From JBAXLO01 sp037134755 (lineage in GTDB: Bacteria > Bacteroidota > Bacteroidia > Bacteroidales > JACABE01), in NCBI GenBank assembly GCA_037134755.1, contig JBAXLO010000255.1:1-5887 (forward strand): 5,887 nucleotides of DNA. The letters run 5' to 3'. Below are positions 1 through 5,836 of this stretch, one piece after another (within the stretch, counting starts at the first letter, position 1; every line of letters begins with the position of its first letter). The notes below the pieces were generated by a model, which saw nothing but the letters and a program-made list of their open reading frames with translations, had not been told where the DNA came from and ran no database searches. The position numbers and the translations under genes are program-made.

Positions 1-313
1 ATAAAATATCAATAAAATAATTTTGTATTTCTGGATTATCGGATTTTAAAATTATAACAGTATAGTGACCATTTTCAATTAATAAATCATTATTAAATAA
101 ATTACATTCCCTATTGAATTGTATAGATATAATTTCTAAAGATTGATCAATTAAATGTTTACCAGAATGTTCACTTTTAATAAAGAACATTGGATATTTA
201 TTTTGAGAGATTCCAATTTTATGATATGATATATTAGGTATATCTTGTACAGCAAACCCATTTATATCGCTTGATTTATTTAACGATGTGAAAATATTAT
301 ATAATTCTTTCAT
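1..313 (-). CDS. PD-(D/E)XK motif protein, N-terminal part (cut by window edge)
   Basis: Only the first 104 codons are present; the reading frame is open to the left edge. The ATG (313-311) overlaps the TGA of the Z1 gene (312-310) in an ATGA junction, which fixes the start and implies translational coupling. The protein begins MKELYNIFTSLNKSS. From about residue 45 it carries stretches reading YPMFFIKSEH, LEIISIQFNREC and YTVIILKSDNPEIQNYFID. This pattern resembles, from memory, the N-terminal region of the 'PD-(D/E)XK motif protein' family that commonly follows Z1 genes in such operons. Members are roughly 300 or more residues, so the putative catalytic motif should lie outside the window and cannot be confirmed. 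By inference it is the nuclease, or a nuclease-fold DNA-binding partner, of the GHKL and Z1 ATPases. No signal peptide or membrane segment is seen. The coding call is firm; the family call is moderate. Confidence 0.75.
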   Translation of the reverse strand, partial: MKELYNIFTSLNKSSDINGFAVQDIPNISYHKIGISQNKYPMFFIKSEHSGKHLIDQSLEIISIQFNRECNLFNNDLLIENGHYTVIILKSDNPEIQNYFIDIL

Positions 314-2490
314 TCGTCTTCAAATGTATTAGGCATTCCTATAAATGTATGAGATAATTCTTCTGGATAATATATACCTAAAGTATAAAAGACTTCTCCA
401 ATTTTTTGTGAATCAGGACAATCTTTTACAAGGATTTTGTGAATTTGGATACATAAAGCATCTTCAAATTTAATATTTCTATCACCAGGATAAGTTTCAA
501 TTCCACTTGTGCTTCTTCCAGAGAATATTTCATTAATTACATATCTTTCTTTCTCAATATTAATCGTTCTACGACGTCCTTCTTTAACGTTATAAGCCAT
601 ATGAAAAATGTACACCTTATCAATAGCTTTAATATCTTTTACATATTTAAGGTACTGTATAGTAGATGATTTTCTTAATGTGTCTGGAATATTTGAAGCT
701 TTAAAGTTTTTTAGAAATCTAATAGTTTCATTAATTGATATTTCACAAAATTTATGGTTTCTATCATCTGTATTATAATCTTTATATAATTCTAAATCTA
801 AATTAGACAAAAAGGTAGTTATATATTTGATATTTTCGGCAGCATGTTGTATTGTATTAAATTGTTTCCATCCATCCATTTTATTCTTAATTATATCTAC
901 AGATAAAATATTGTTTCTTGTAGGATTCATACTATCATCTAATATAATCGTTTGGGCATATTCTTGTAGCGACAATGTTTTTAGATTATCTCTCATTATT
1001 TCTTCATGTTCAACATAATATATAAATTCATCAATTGAACTTTGAGGTAGGTAAACTCGACAGTTTTTTAAATAATTATTTTTATAGCCAAAAAAACGAG
1101 CTCTTTGTTGAATTGTATCAGCATTTGATTTCCCTTTTGTATTACGTGGCATATATGTAACTGCTAAACCTTCTATAGTATAACCACGATTCAACATATC
1201 TGCACCTACTAGAATATGTGATATAGCATTATCCCAGTCAATTTCTCCATAACCTTGAATTACTAAATGAATTTTAGTATCAAGTATAACCTCTTTTATT
1301 TCATGAATAACAGATAAAAATTCAGGTGAATTATCAATCATCTTTGATGCTTCTTGATAACTCTTCTTAAATTCTGTAATCAATTCTTTTTTTGCTGGAT
1401 CATTATCTGGATAATTCAAAATATCGCCCCATTGTTCAATTAATGCGGAAACCCAAACTTTAAATTTTTTACTTGCATCTATTTCTTTATCTGCATGAAC
1501 CATCATTGAAAGCATCTTTTCTCTTTCTTCAATATTTACGACAATTGCAACAGTTATCAAATATACTTGAATTGCCTCTATTAAACTTTGTGGGCAATCT
1601 TCAAGAGGATTAAGTTTCCCATGATAAACTTCTTCTAGTGGAATAACTTTAATAATACTTGGATTATCAATAAAAAATGTTTTACCTCCAGTATATGACT
1701 TTCCAGGTGTGAGTATTACATGGAAATTAGGTGATAATAAATCCATAATATTAATTAATAAAGGACCTTGGGGTGTTGCAGTATATTGAATATATGTGTG
1801 ATTTTCAAACGCCCCTCTTAACTTTAGAATATTTGCATAAGTAGAACTAAAGTCTTCATCTTCCCAGTCAGCTAATTTACTGTTTTTTCTGGCTGCATTA
1901 TTTAAACTAGCTTGATCAGCTTCATCATCTATTATTAAAACACCTTTATTCCCAAGTACATTTTTCACATCATAACTTGAGAAGATAGAAGCTAATTCAT
2001 TTATGTATTTTTGATGTTTTAGTACCGTAATTAAAATAGCTGGTTTTTTTCTTAGTTGTAAATTTCTTGAAATATTCTTAATTCCATCTTCAGCAACTGT
2101 AGGATTGTCATATACTTTATATACATGTGAATTTAATGAATTAGTTAATAGATCTTTTTTTAAACGTTTATTTGTTTGTGACAATAAGTTGTTTTTTATA
2201 CCAGCCAAATATATAATAACTCTATAACCATTGTCATATGCCAAAGCTGTTAATGTTGTGAATGACATTGTTTTGCCACTTTGAACATATCCTATTGCAA
2301 TTCCAGTTTCACTACCTGCAATGTTCGGAGGTATACAATATGAAAGTAATTTAGCAGTTTCAAATAATAAAATATCTTTCTCATCTTGGTCTAATTTATT
2401 TAATCTATAAATTAATTCTGTAGTTTGTTCACCATAAATTAATGAAGACTGGTCATTATCATTATTTAATATTTTAATATGCTTATCCAT
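310..2490 (-). CDS. Z1 domain-containing superfamily II helicase-like ATPase
   Basis: This 726-residue cytoplasmic protein carries the full set of P-loop helicase-like motifs expected of the Z1 family. The Walker A is GYVQSGKTMS (67-76, Lys73). The Walker B is IIDDEADQAS (186-195), a DEAD-type box. Motif III is QYTATPQG (235-242). A motif V-like segment is HILVGADMLNRGYTIEGL (425-442). Motif VI is QQRARFFGY (461-469), with the arginines expected to act as fingers. About 60 residues precede the Walker A, and residues 485-726 form a C-terminal region with no motif I can name. No nuclease motif is evident. Z1 proteins are known from operons with C5 methyltransferases, GHKL ATPases and endonuclease-fold proteins. 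The likely role is ATP-driven DNA translocation or remodelling during restriction, which is inferred. The ATG sits 2 nt after the GHKL stop; the stop overlaps the next gene by ATGA. The gene looks intact. Confidence 0.93.
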   Translation of the reverse strand: MDKHIKILNNDNDQSSLIYGEQTTELIYRLNKLDQDEKDILLFETAKLLSYCIPPNIAGSETGIAIGYVQSGKTMSFTTLTALAYDNGYRVIIYLAGIKNNLLSQTNKRLKKDLLTNSLNSHVYKVYDNPTVAEDGIKNISRNLQLRKKPAILITVLKHQKYINELASIFSSYDVKNVLGNKGVLIIDDEADQASLNNAARKNSKLADWEDEDFSSTYANILKLRGAFENHTYIQYTATPQGPLLINIMDLLSPNFHVILTPGKSYTGGKTFFIDNPSIIKVIPLEEVYHGKLNPLEDCPQSLIEAIQVYLITVAIVVNIEEREKMLSMMVHADKEIDASKKFKVWVSALIEQWGDILNYPDNDPAKKELITEFKKSYQEASKMIDNSPEFLSVIHEIKEVILDTKIHLVIQGYGEIDWDNAISHILVGADMLNRGYTIEGLAVTYMPRNTKGKSNADTIQQRARFFGYKNNYLKNCRVYLPQSSIDEFIYYVEHEEIMRDNLKTLSLQEYAQTIILDDSMNPTRNNILSVDIIKNKMDGWKQFNTIQHAAENIKYITTFLSNLDLELYKDYNTDDRNHKFCEISINETIRFLKNFKASNIPDTLRKSSTIQYLKYVKDIKAIDKVYIFHMAYNVKEGRRRTINIEKERYVINEIFSGRSTSGIETYPGDRNIKFEDALCIQIHKILVKDCPDSQKIGEVFYTLGIYYPEELSHTFIGMPNTFEDE

Positions 2491-2492
2491 TT

Positions 2493-4010
2493 TTATAAAT
2501 CTCTTATAAATTGATTAAAATTAATTCTTATATTACCTGCTTTTGTTGTTCCTTTAATAGGTGCTGTTAATTCAGCATAAACAAGACTTTTTATAATTTG
2601 AAGAAGTGGTGAATAATCGTTTATATCATATTTAAGAAAAAATGGATGTGATAGATTTATATGGCAGTTAATATTAATGGTATTTAATATTTCATTAGTT
2701 TCAAGTGTATAAAAATGTGAAATACTCTTATCTTCTATAAAATCAATATTCAAATTATATTTGTTTCCAAACATTTCAACATTATCAGATACACCTCCAA
2801 CTTTCATTTCATCATCAACAATAAATTGTTTATCTTTTTCTATAGAATTATCAGATACAATTTTTATAATTTCATTAAATTGATTATTAGGATTTTCTTT
2901 TTTTTCTGTTTGTTCCCTCTTAAAATTTTCAATTGCTTTCTTAACTACTTTTTTAGTTTGATCTTTTACTTTGGGTAACCTATAATTATCTGCTTGTGAT
3001 AATATATTATTTGGTTTTTTTATTATCTCATTTTTAAACTGTTCAAGAAAATACTCTAATTCATCAGGATTACTAAAAGAGCCTTTATCAAATGAAACAG
3101 AAAAACCTTCTAATTCAAGTTCTCCAAATATTCGTTTATAACGTGGTGATCCCACTTGACCACTTAATGATTTCGGTCTATATTTCTCATCATGACTTCC
3201 TTCAATTACTCGACCTCTTCTAAAAAGAGCAAAACCATTTTCAATAGATGTAGACATTTTATCTAAAATTGCAATGAATCCTTTAACTTTGTATTTTCCT
3301 AAACTATAATTAACCTCTTCTTTCCATAGAATATCCTCACTATTTTCATTTTTATAATATGGGGCAATTAAAATCTCTGGATCTTTAAATAATAAAATTT
3401 CATCATTAAATTTTATTATCAACTCATTACTTCTTAATAAATTCCTGTGAATGCTAGTTATATGTTTTTTAAGTTTCTCAATTTGTTTATTTTTACCATT
3501 ATCTGTCAGTTTTTGCAAAGTTATTTCAGTAAAATGAACATTTTTCAGTTTATTAACGGTTATAACAGGTAGTACTTCTTTATTTTTTGTAGTTACTTCT
3601 TCTAAATCAAATTCAATAAATCTTTCTTCTATTTCATCAATGGCAGCAGTTCTAACACTCCAATGTTCAGCTAACCAAATAGAAGCAGTTTTCATCCCCA
3701 TCCCAAATTCATTCAACCCTGTATTATTATTTGGTATATTTGCTGGTTCAAAAGCTCGCTGAATGTTTTCTGTATTTATTCCTGCTGCATTATCACGAAT
3801 TATAATATGATCACTTGCATAAATAATCTCTATTTTAAATTTATAATTTCCATTATTTATATTTAATAATGCGTCTTTATTATAAAGATAACTCTGAACT
3901 GAATTATCTACATATTCAGCAAGTGCAAGCCAAACTTTATATTTTAAGCTTCTGAATAAATTGTAAGCACCTGGTTTAAATTTAATTGAAACATTATCTA
4001 CTGTACTCAT
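2493..4010 (-). CDS. GHKL-fold ATP-binding protein (MORC/MutL/Hsp90-like ATPase)
   Basis: This 505-residue protein starts with a Bergerat ATP-binding fold. Motif N is AEYVDNS (31-37), with Glu32 as the likely general base and Asn36 as the Mg ligand. The second motif is IRDNAAGI (71-78), with Asp73 as the adenine contact. The lid motif is NEFGMGMKTAS (100-110), with the conserved Lys107. A transducer-like S5 region follows at about 243-312, including GFALFRRGRVIEG (259-271) and ELEGFSVSFDKGSF (299-312); FRRGR probably supplies the ATP-contacting basic residue. Residues 345-375 are a lysine/glutamate-rich linker, and 376-505 are an unassigned C-terminal domain. GHKL ATPases of this group dimerise on ATP and may clamp DNA. 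In this operon it most likely works with the Z1 helicase and nuclease to restrict unmethylated DNA (inference). The ATG overlaps the methyltransferase TGA (ATGA, 4010-4007). It is not a histidine kinase: no dimerisation or phosphoacceptor domain is present. Confidence 0.92.
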   Translation of the reverse strand: MSTVDNVSIKFKPGAYNLFRSLKYKVWLALAEYVDNSVQSYLYNKDALLNINNGNYKFKIEIIYASDHIIIRDNAAGINTENIQRAFEPANIPNNNTGLNEFGMGMKTASIWLAEHWSVRTAAIDEIEERFIEFDLEEVTTKNKEVLPVITVNKLKNVHFTEITLQKLTDNGKNKQIEKLKKHITSIHRNLLRSNELIIKFNDEILLFKDPEILIAPYYKNENSEDILWKEEVNYSLGKYKVKGFIAILDKMSTSIENGFALFRRGRVIEGSHDEKYRPKSLSGQVGSPRYKRIFGELELEGFSVSFDKGSFSNPDELEYFLEQFKNEIIKKPNNILSQADNYRLPKVKDQTKKVVKKAIENFKREQTEKKENPNNQFNEIIKIVSDNSIEKDKQFIVDDEMKVGGVSDNVEMFGNKYNLNIDFIEDKSISHFYTLETNEILNTININCHINLSHPFFLKYDINDYSPLLQIIKSLVYAELTAPIKGTTKAGNIRINFNQFIRDL

Positions 4011-5260
4011 ATAATAAGATTTTGTGCGATTTTTTTAACTACACAGACATTTACAGCGTTGCCAAAAGCCATAAATGTATCAGGATACTTTTTTAATTTT
4101 TCCATGCATTGCAATTTTGCAGCTTCATTAATTGTCATATATCTATTTAACCAAGGGAATATTGGTACTTGTGTTGTTGTAAGTACAAGTGCAGGAGAAA
4201 AAGTAGGTTGTTTAACTCGAATTCCAGATGGTCTAAATTGTACAATTTTATCATTTATATTTAATTCACCATTTTTACCACAATTCCATTCCAACTTCTG
4301 ATGACTATTTTCAAAATTAATAATTTTTGGTATCCAATCATCTAACCAATCTTTATGTTTTGCATAAAATTTTCTATTATGTCTAATATAATTCTTTTTC
4401 CATGATGGGAATTCTCTATCTCTATCTGTTTTTGCATAGATTGGTAAACTTTCTAGAACTTCATGTTTTTTTATTCCATTTATTGACTGACCAAACTTAC
4501 CTTTACGTTTTTTAAGTTCATCTATATTTTGAAATGCAGGTGCTATACCTTCAAATTCATAATCAGCACCAAATTCCATTGCCCAAATAGGGAAACTTGG
4601 AGCAACTTCTTTATTTATATGATTTAAAAATTCTTGCCAAACAGATAAATGATTTTTAGTTACATCTGTAATAAATTTAGGATTATTTGGTGTCTTTTCT
4701 AAAATATTTCTTATTGAATAAATTTCATTATTATTAAGTTTAGGAAAGTTAAAGTTTTTAAGTCCACCTTTTTCTTTTAATCTACAAACAATATAAATCC
4801 TTCTCCTATGCTGAGGAACACCTAACTGATGTGGTGATATAATTTGATCAGCTATTTCATATTTTTCTATTAAATGATTTGATATATATTCCCATGTCTT
4901 ACCATTATCATGGTTTTTTAAATTTGGAACATTTTCAAGTAAAATATATTCGGGGTTATGATAATTTGCAATCTCAATTATTTTATCAAAGAAATTTCCA
5001 TTATGTGGGTCTTTTAATCCTAACTGATTACCTGCTTGAGAAAATGGTTGACAAGGAAACCCAGCACAAATTATATCATGAGGGGGTATATCTTCCACAT
5101 TTACTTTATTAATATCTCCAGAAATATCTATCTCGAAATTTTCTTTATATAACGTAATCAATTCTGTTTTCTTTTCAGAAGCAAAGACACATTCATGTCC
5201 TAACTCATTTAAAGCTAAATGAAAACCACCAAGTCCAGCAAATAAGTCAATAAATCTCAT
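4007..5260 (-). CDS. DNA (cytosine-5-)-methyltransferase
   Basis: The protein transfers a methyl group from S-adenosylmethionine to carbon 5 of cytosine in a specific DNA site, protecting host DNA. The canonical motifs appear in order: motif I FIDLFAGLGGF (3-13, AdoMet binding), motif IV GFPCQPFSQAG (67-77, catalytic Cys70), motif VI LLENVPNL (107-114), motif VIII QHRRRIYIV (150-158), motif IX RYMTINEAAKLQ (373-384) and motif X AFGNAVNV (398-405). The segment between VIII and IX is about 215 residues, long for a C5 enzyme; total length is 417 against about 330 for compact enzymes such as M.HhaI. That segment contains IWAMEFGADYEFEG (225-238) and should hold the target-recognition domain, so specificity cannot be read. 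The start is set by motif I at residue 3. It lies 48 nt after the regulator stop and shares ATGA with the GHKL gene. All key residues are intact. Confidence 0.97.
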   Translation of the reverse strand: MRFIDLFAGLGGFHLALNELGHECVFASEKKTELITLYKENFEIDISGDINKVNVEDIPPHDIICAGFPCQPFSQAGNQLGLKDPHNGNFFDKIIEIANYHNPEYILLENVPNLKNHDNGKTWEYISNHLIEKYEIADQIISPHQLGVPQHRRRIYIVCRLKEKGGLKNFNFPKLNNNEIYSIRNILEKTPNNPKFITDVTKNHLSVWQEFLNHINKEVAPSFPIWAMEFGADYEFEGIAPAFQNIDELKKRKGKFGQSINGIKKHEVLESLPIYAKTDRDREFPSWKKNYIRHNRKFYAKHKDWLDDWIPKIINFENSHQKLEWNCGKNGELNINDKIVQFRPSGIRVKQPTFSPALVLTTTQVPIFPWLNRYMTINEAAKLQCMEKLKKYPDTFMAFGNAVNVCVVKKIAQNLII

Positions 5261-5307
5261 ATTATCTCTAATATTTTTAATAATTTTAAAAATATAAAAT
5301 CTTTCAT
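5257..5307 (-). CDS. possible 16-codon leader ORF between regulator and methyltransferase
   Basis: A short frame encodes MKDFIFLKLLKILEII. Its ATG (5307-5305) starts one base after the regulator stop codon, and GAGGAG lies four bases upstream of that ATG (within the regulator's last two codons). Its TGA overlaps the methyltransferase ATG as ATGA, the same junction used at two other gene boundaries here. This would carry ribosomes across the 48-nt gap to the methyltransferase start. Against it: the frame is tiny and extremely AT-rich, GAGGAG also encodes the regulator's terminal Glu-Glu, and Bacteroidota rely little on Shine-Dalgarno pairing. It may be chance. Confidence 0.25.
   Translation of the reverse strand: MKDFIFLKLLKILEII
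5271..5295. repeat. AT-only inverted repeat between regulator and methyltransferase
   Basis: Arms ATATTTTTA (5271-5279) and TAAAAATAT (5287-5295) are perfectly complementary around a 7-nt loop. With no G-C pairs the RNA hairpin would be weak, so it is unlikely to terminate transcription. It could modestly affect access to the methyltransferase start 11 nt downstream, or be chance in such AT-rich DNA. Confidence 0.35.
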
Positions 5308-5308
5308 T

Positions 5309-5578
5309 TTACTCCTCTGATTTTAATTTATATGATTTGTAATCATGCTCAGGATTGATAGAACTAAAATCCATTAGTTCCGAAATCGTCATTTCAAATA
5401 CTTTTGCATATACTGCAATATTAGTAAGAGAAATATTGCGTTCTCCTCTTTCTGTCATTCCTATATATGTTCTGTGGAAACCTGTGGCAAAAGATAACTT
5501 CTCTTGGCTCATATCTTTTTCGATACGTAACTGCCTTATCCTTGCACCAAAATCTTTTAATATATGTTCGTTAATCAT
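5309..5578 (-). CDS. Xre-family helix-turn-helix regulator (controller protein-like)
   Basis: This 89-residue protein is essentially a single lambda-repressor-like HTH domain (about residues 10-70: FGARIRQLRIEKDMSQEKL, then FHRTYIGMTERGERNISL, then AVYAKVFEMTISELM). The second helix of the HTH lies near 24-31 and the recognition helix near 34-43. The YIGxxERGERNISL signature and the small size are typical of C proteins that time expression of type II restriction-modification genes. It is the first gene of the operon, followed by the methyltransferase. An in-frame TAG at 5590-5588, four codons upstream, rules out a longer protein, so the ATG at 5578 is the first possible start. It most likely binds the paired operator at 5590-5627 and controls its own promoter and hence the whole operon (inference). 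The charged tail (72-89) has no recognised motif. A general Xre repressor is the alternative reading. Confidence 0.93.
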   Translation of the reverse strand: MINEHILKDFGARIRQLRIEKDMSQEKLSFATGFHRTYIGMTERGERNISLTNIAVYAKVFEMTISELMDFSSINPEHDYKSYKLKSEE

Positions 5579-5582
5579 AGGG

Positions 5583-5613
5583 CAAAACTATACTTATTGT
5601 ATGTAATAGTCAA
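5583..5613 (-). promoter_or_regulatory. Bacteroidetes-type promoter of the operon
   Basis: On the minus strand a TTG (-33 element, 5613-5611) is followed after 20 nt by TAGTTTTG (5590-5583), an exact match to the Bacteroidetes -7 consensus TAnnTTTG. The spacing lies within the range known for this phylum. The -7 box ends four bases before the regulator ATG (5578), so transcription should begin at or within a base or two of the A of the start codon, giving a leaderless or nearly leaderless mRNA. It is the only convincing promoter I found for the operon. Confidence 0.75.
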
Positions 5614-5627
5614 CCTACAATAAGTAT
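5590..5627. promoter_or_regulatory. paired operator (controller box) for the HTH regulator
   Basis: Two 12-bp arms, ATACTTATTGTA (5590-5601) and TACAATAAGTAT (5616-5627), form a perfect inverted repeat with a 14-bp spacer. Each arm is itself a dyad: 5590-5602 reads ATAC-N5-GTAT exactly, and 5615-5627 matches in 7 of 8 positions. This suggests two dimer sites with centres 25 bp apart. The -33 TTG lies in the spacer and the proximal arm touches the first base of the -7 box, so a dimer there would block RNA polymerase while the distal site could help recruit it. The binder is assumed to be the adjacent Xre protein. Confidence 0.75.
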
Positions 5628-5637
5628 CATTATTCAC

Positions 5638-5668
5638 ATTTATAAGTTAATTTTTAGAACTCATAAAT
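5638..5668. repeat. imperfect inverted repeat upstream of the operator
   Basis: Arms ATTTATAAGTT (5638-5648) and AACTCATAAAT (5658-5668) pair at 10 of 11 positions around a 9-nt loop. It lies 10 bp beyond the distal operator. It could be a weak extra regulatory site or chance in AT-rich DNA; it is not G-C rich enough to be a confident terminator. Confidence 0.3.
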
Positions 5669-5677
5669 AGATAAAAA

Positions 5678-5714
5678 TAAAAGTACTTAGCTATATAATA
5701 ACTAAGTACTTTTA
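5678..5714. terminator. perfect 13-bp inverted repeat, probable (second) terminator
   Basis: Arms TAAAAGTACTTAG (5678-5690) and CTAAGTACTTTTA (5702-5714) are perfect complements around an 11-nt loop. Read on the minus strand, the stem runs into a T-rich tract (CTTTTATTTTTATC), which fits an intrinsic terminator backing up the one at 5747-5778. The stem has only three G-C pairs and a long loop, so a protein-binding or recombination site is also possible. Confidence 0.5.
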
Positions 5715-5746
5715 GAATATAAATCGTAAGAAAAATAAATAAAGGC

Positions 5747-5778
5747 AAAAAAAAGCTCCAACCTAAGTTGAAGCTTTT
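5747..5778 (-). terminator. Rho-independent terminator of the upstream flanking gene
   Basis: On the minus strand AAAAGCTTCAAC (5778-5767) pairs with GTTGGAGCTTTT (5762-5751) through 12 pairs, one of them T-G, around a 4-nt TTAG loop. It ends in an uninterrupted run of eight T (5754-5747). It lies 54 bp after the stop codon at 5833-5835, so it should end that gene's transcript and insulate the defence operon from read-through. The A-rich left flank could let it act weakly in the other direction. Confidence 0.85.
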
Positions 5779-5788
5779 AAATTCCTAA

Positions 5789-5836
5789 ATCACAAAATCA
5801 CCATATCACCAATTCGCAAAATCGCAAAATCATTAA
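5789..5836. repeat. degenerate 8-bp tandem repeat (six units)
   Basis: Six consecutive 8-bp units stay in register: ATCACAAA, ATCACCAT, ATCACCAA, TTCGCAAA, ATCGCAAA and ATCATTAA. The core is roughly WTCRCMAW. The last unit overlaps the stop codon of the flanking gene. It looks like a low-complexity repeat of the sort found between genes in some flavobacteria (from memory). No function can be assigned. Confidence 0.6.

Larger units (their letters stand above)
5579..5832. other. intergenic control and boundary region
   Basis: This 254-bp stretch has no supportable gene. From right to left it holds the 8-bp tandem repeats, the strong terminator, a perfect 13-bp inverted repeat, an imperfect 11-bp inverted repeat, and the paired operator with the operon promoter. 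I see no tRNA, integrase or obvious attachment-site duplication; the other end of the locus lies outside the window. Confidence 0.7.

Noticed and set aside
321..328. TACATTTG on the minus strand just upstream of the nuclease-family gene, matching the TAnnTTTG -7 box.
   Set aside because: No TTG lies at a suitable distance upstream, the motif is inside the Z1 coding sequence, and the ATGA overlap already explains expression by coupling. A chance match is likely in this AT-rich DNA.
827..1018. 63-codon plus-strand open frame.
   Set aside because: It lies wholly antisense to the Z1 gene, whose helicase motifs are intact; its composition is low in complexity and no promoter precedes it.
2493..4010. 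Reading the GHKL protein as a sensor histidine kinase or a DNA mismatch-repair MutL.
   Set aside because: There is no HisKA dimerisation domain, membrane segment or receiver partner, and no MutL C-terminal endonuclease motif is seen. Operon context and the FRRGR transducer motif fit the restriction-associated MORC-like group.
4059..4301. 80-codon plus-strand open frame.
   Set aside because: It is antisense to motifs IX and X of the methyltransferase, which are clearly coding on the minus strand.
4879..5112. 77-codon plus-strand open frame.
   Set aside because: It is antisense to motifs IV and VI of the methyltransferase and resembles no family I know.
5355..5606. 83-codon plus-strand open frame running into the operator.
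   Set aside because: It is the complement of the HTH gene, whose domain is complete and sits next to a matching promoter; an antitoxin-like antisense gene is not supported.
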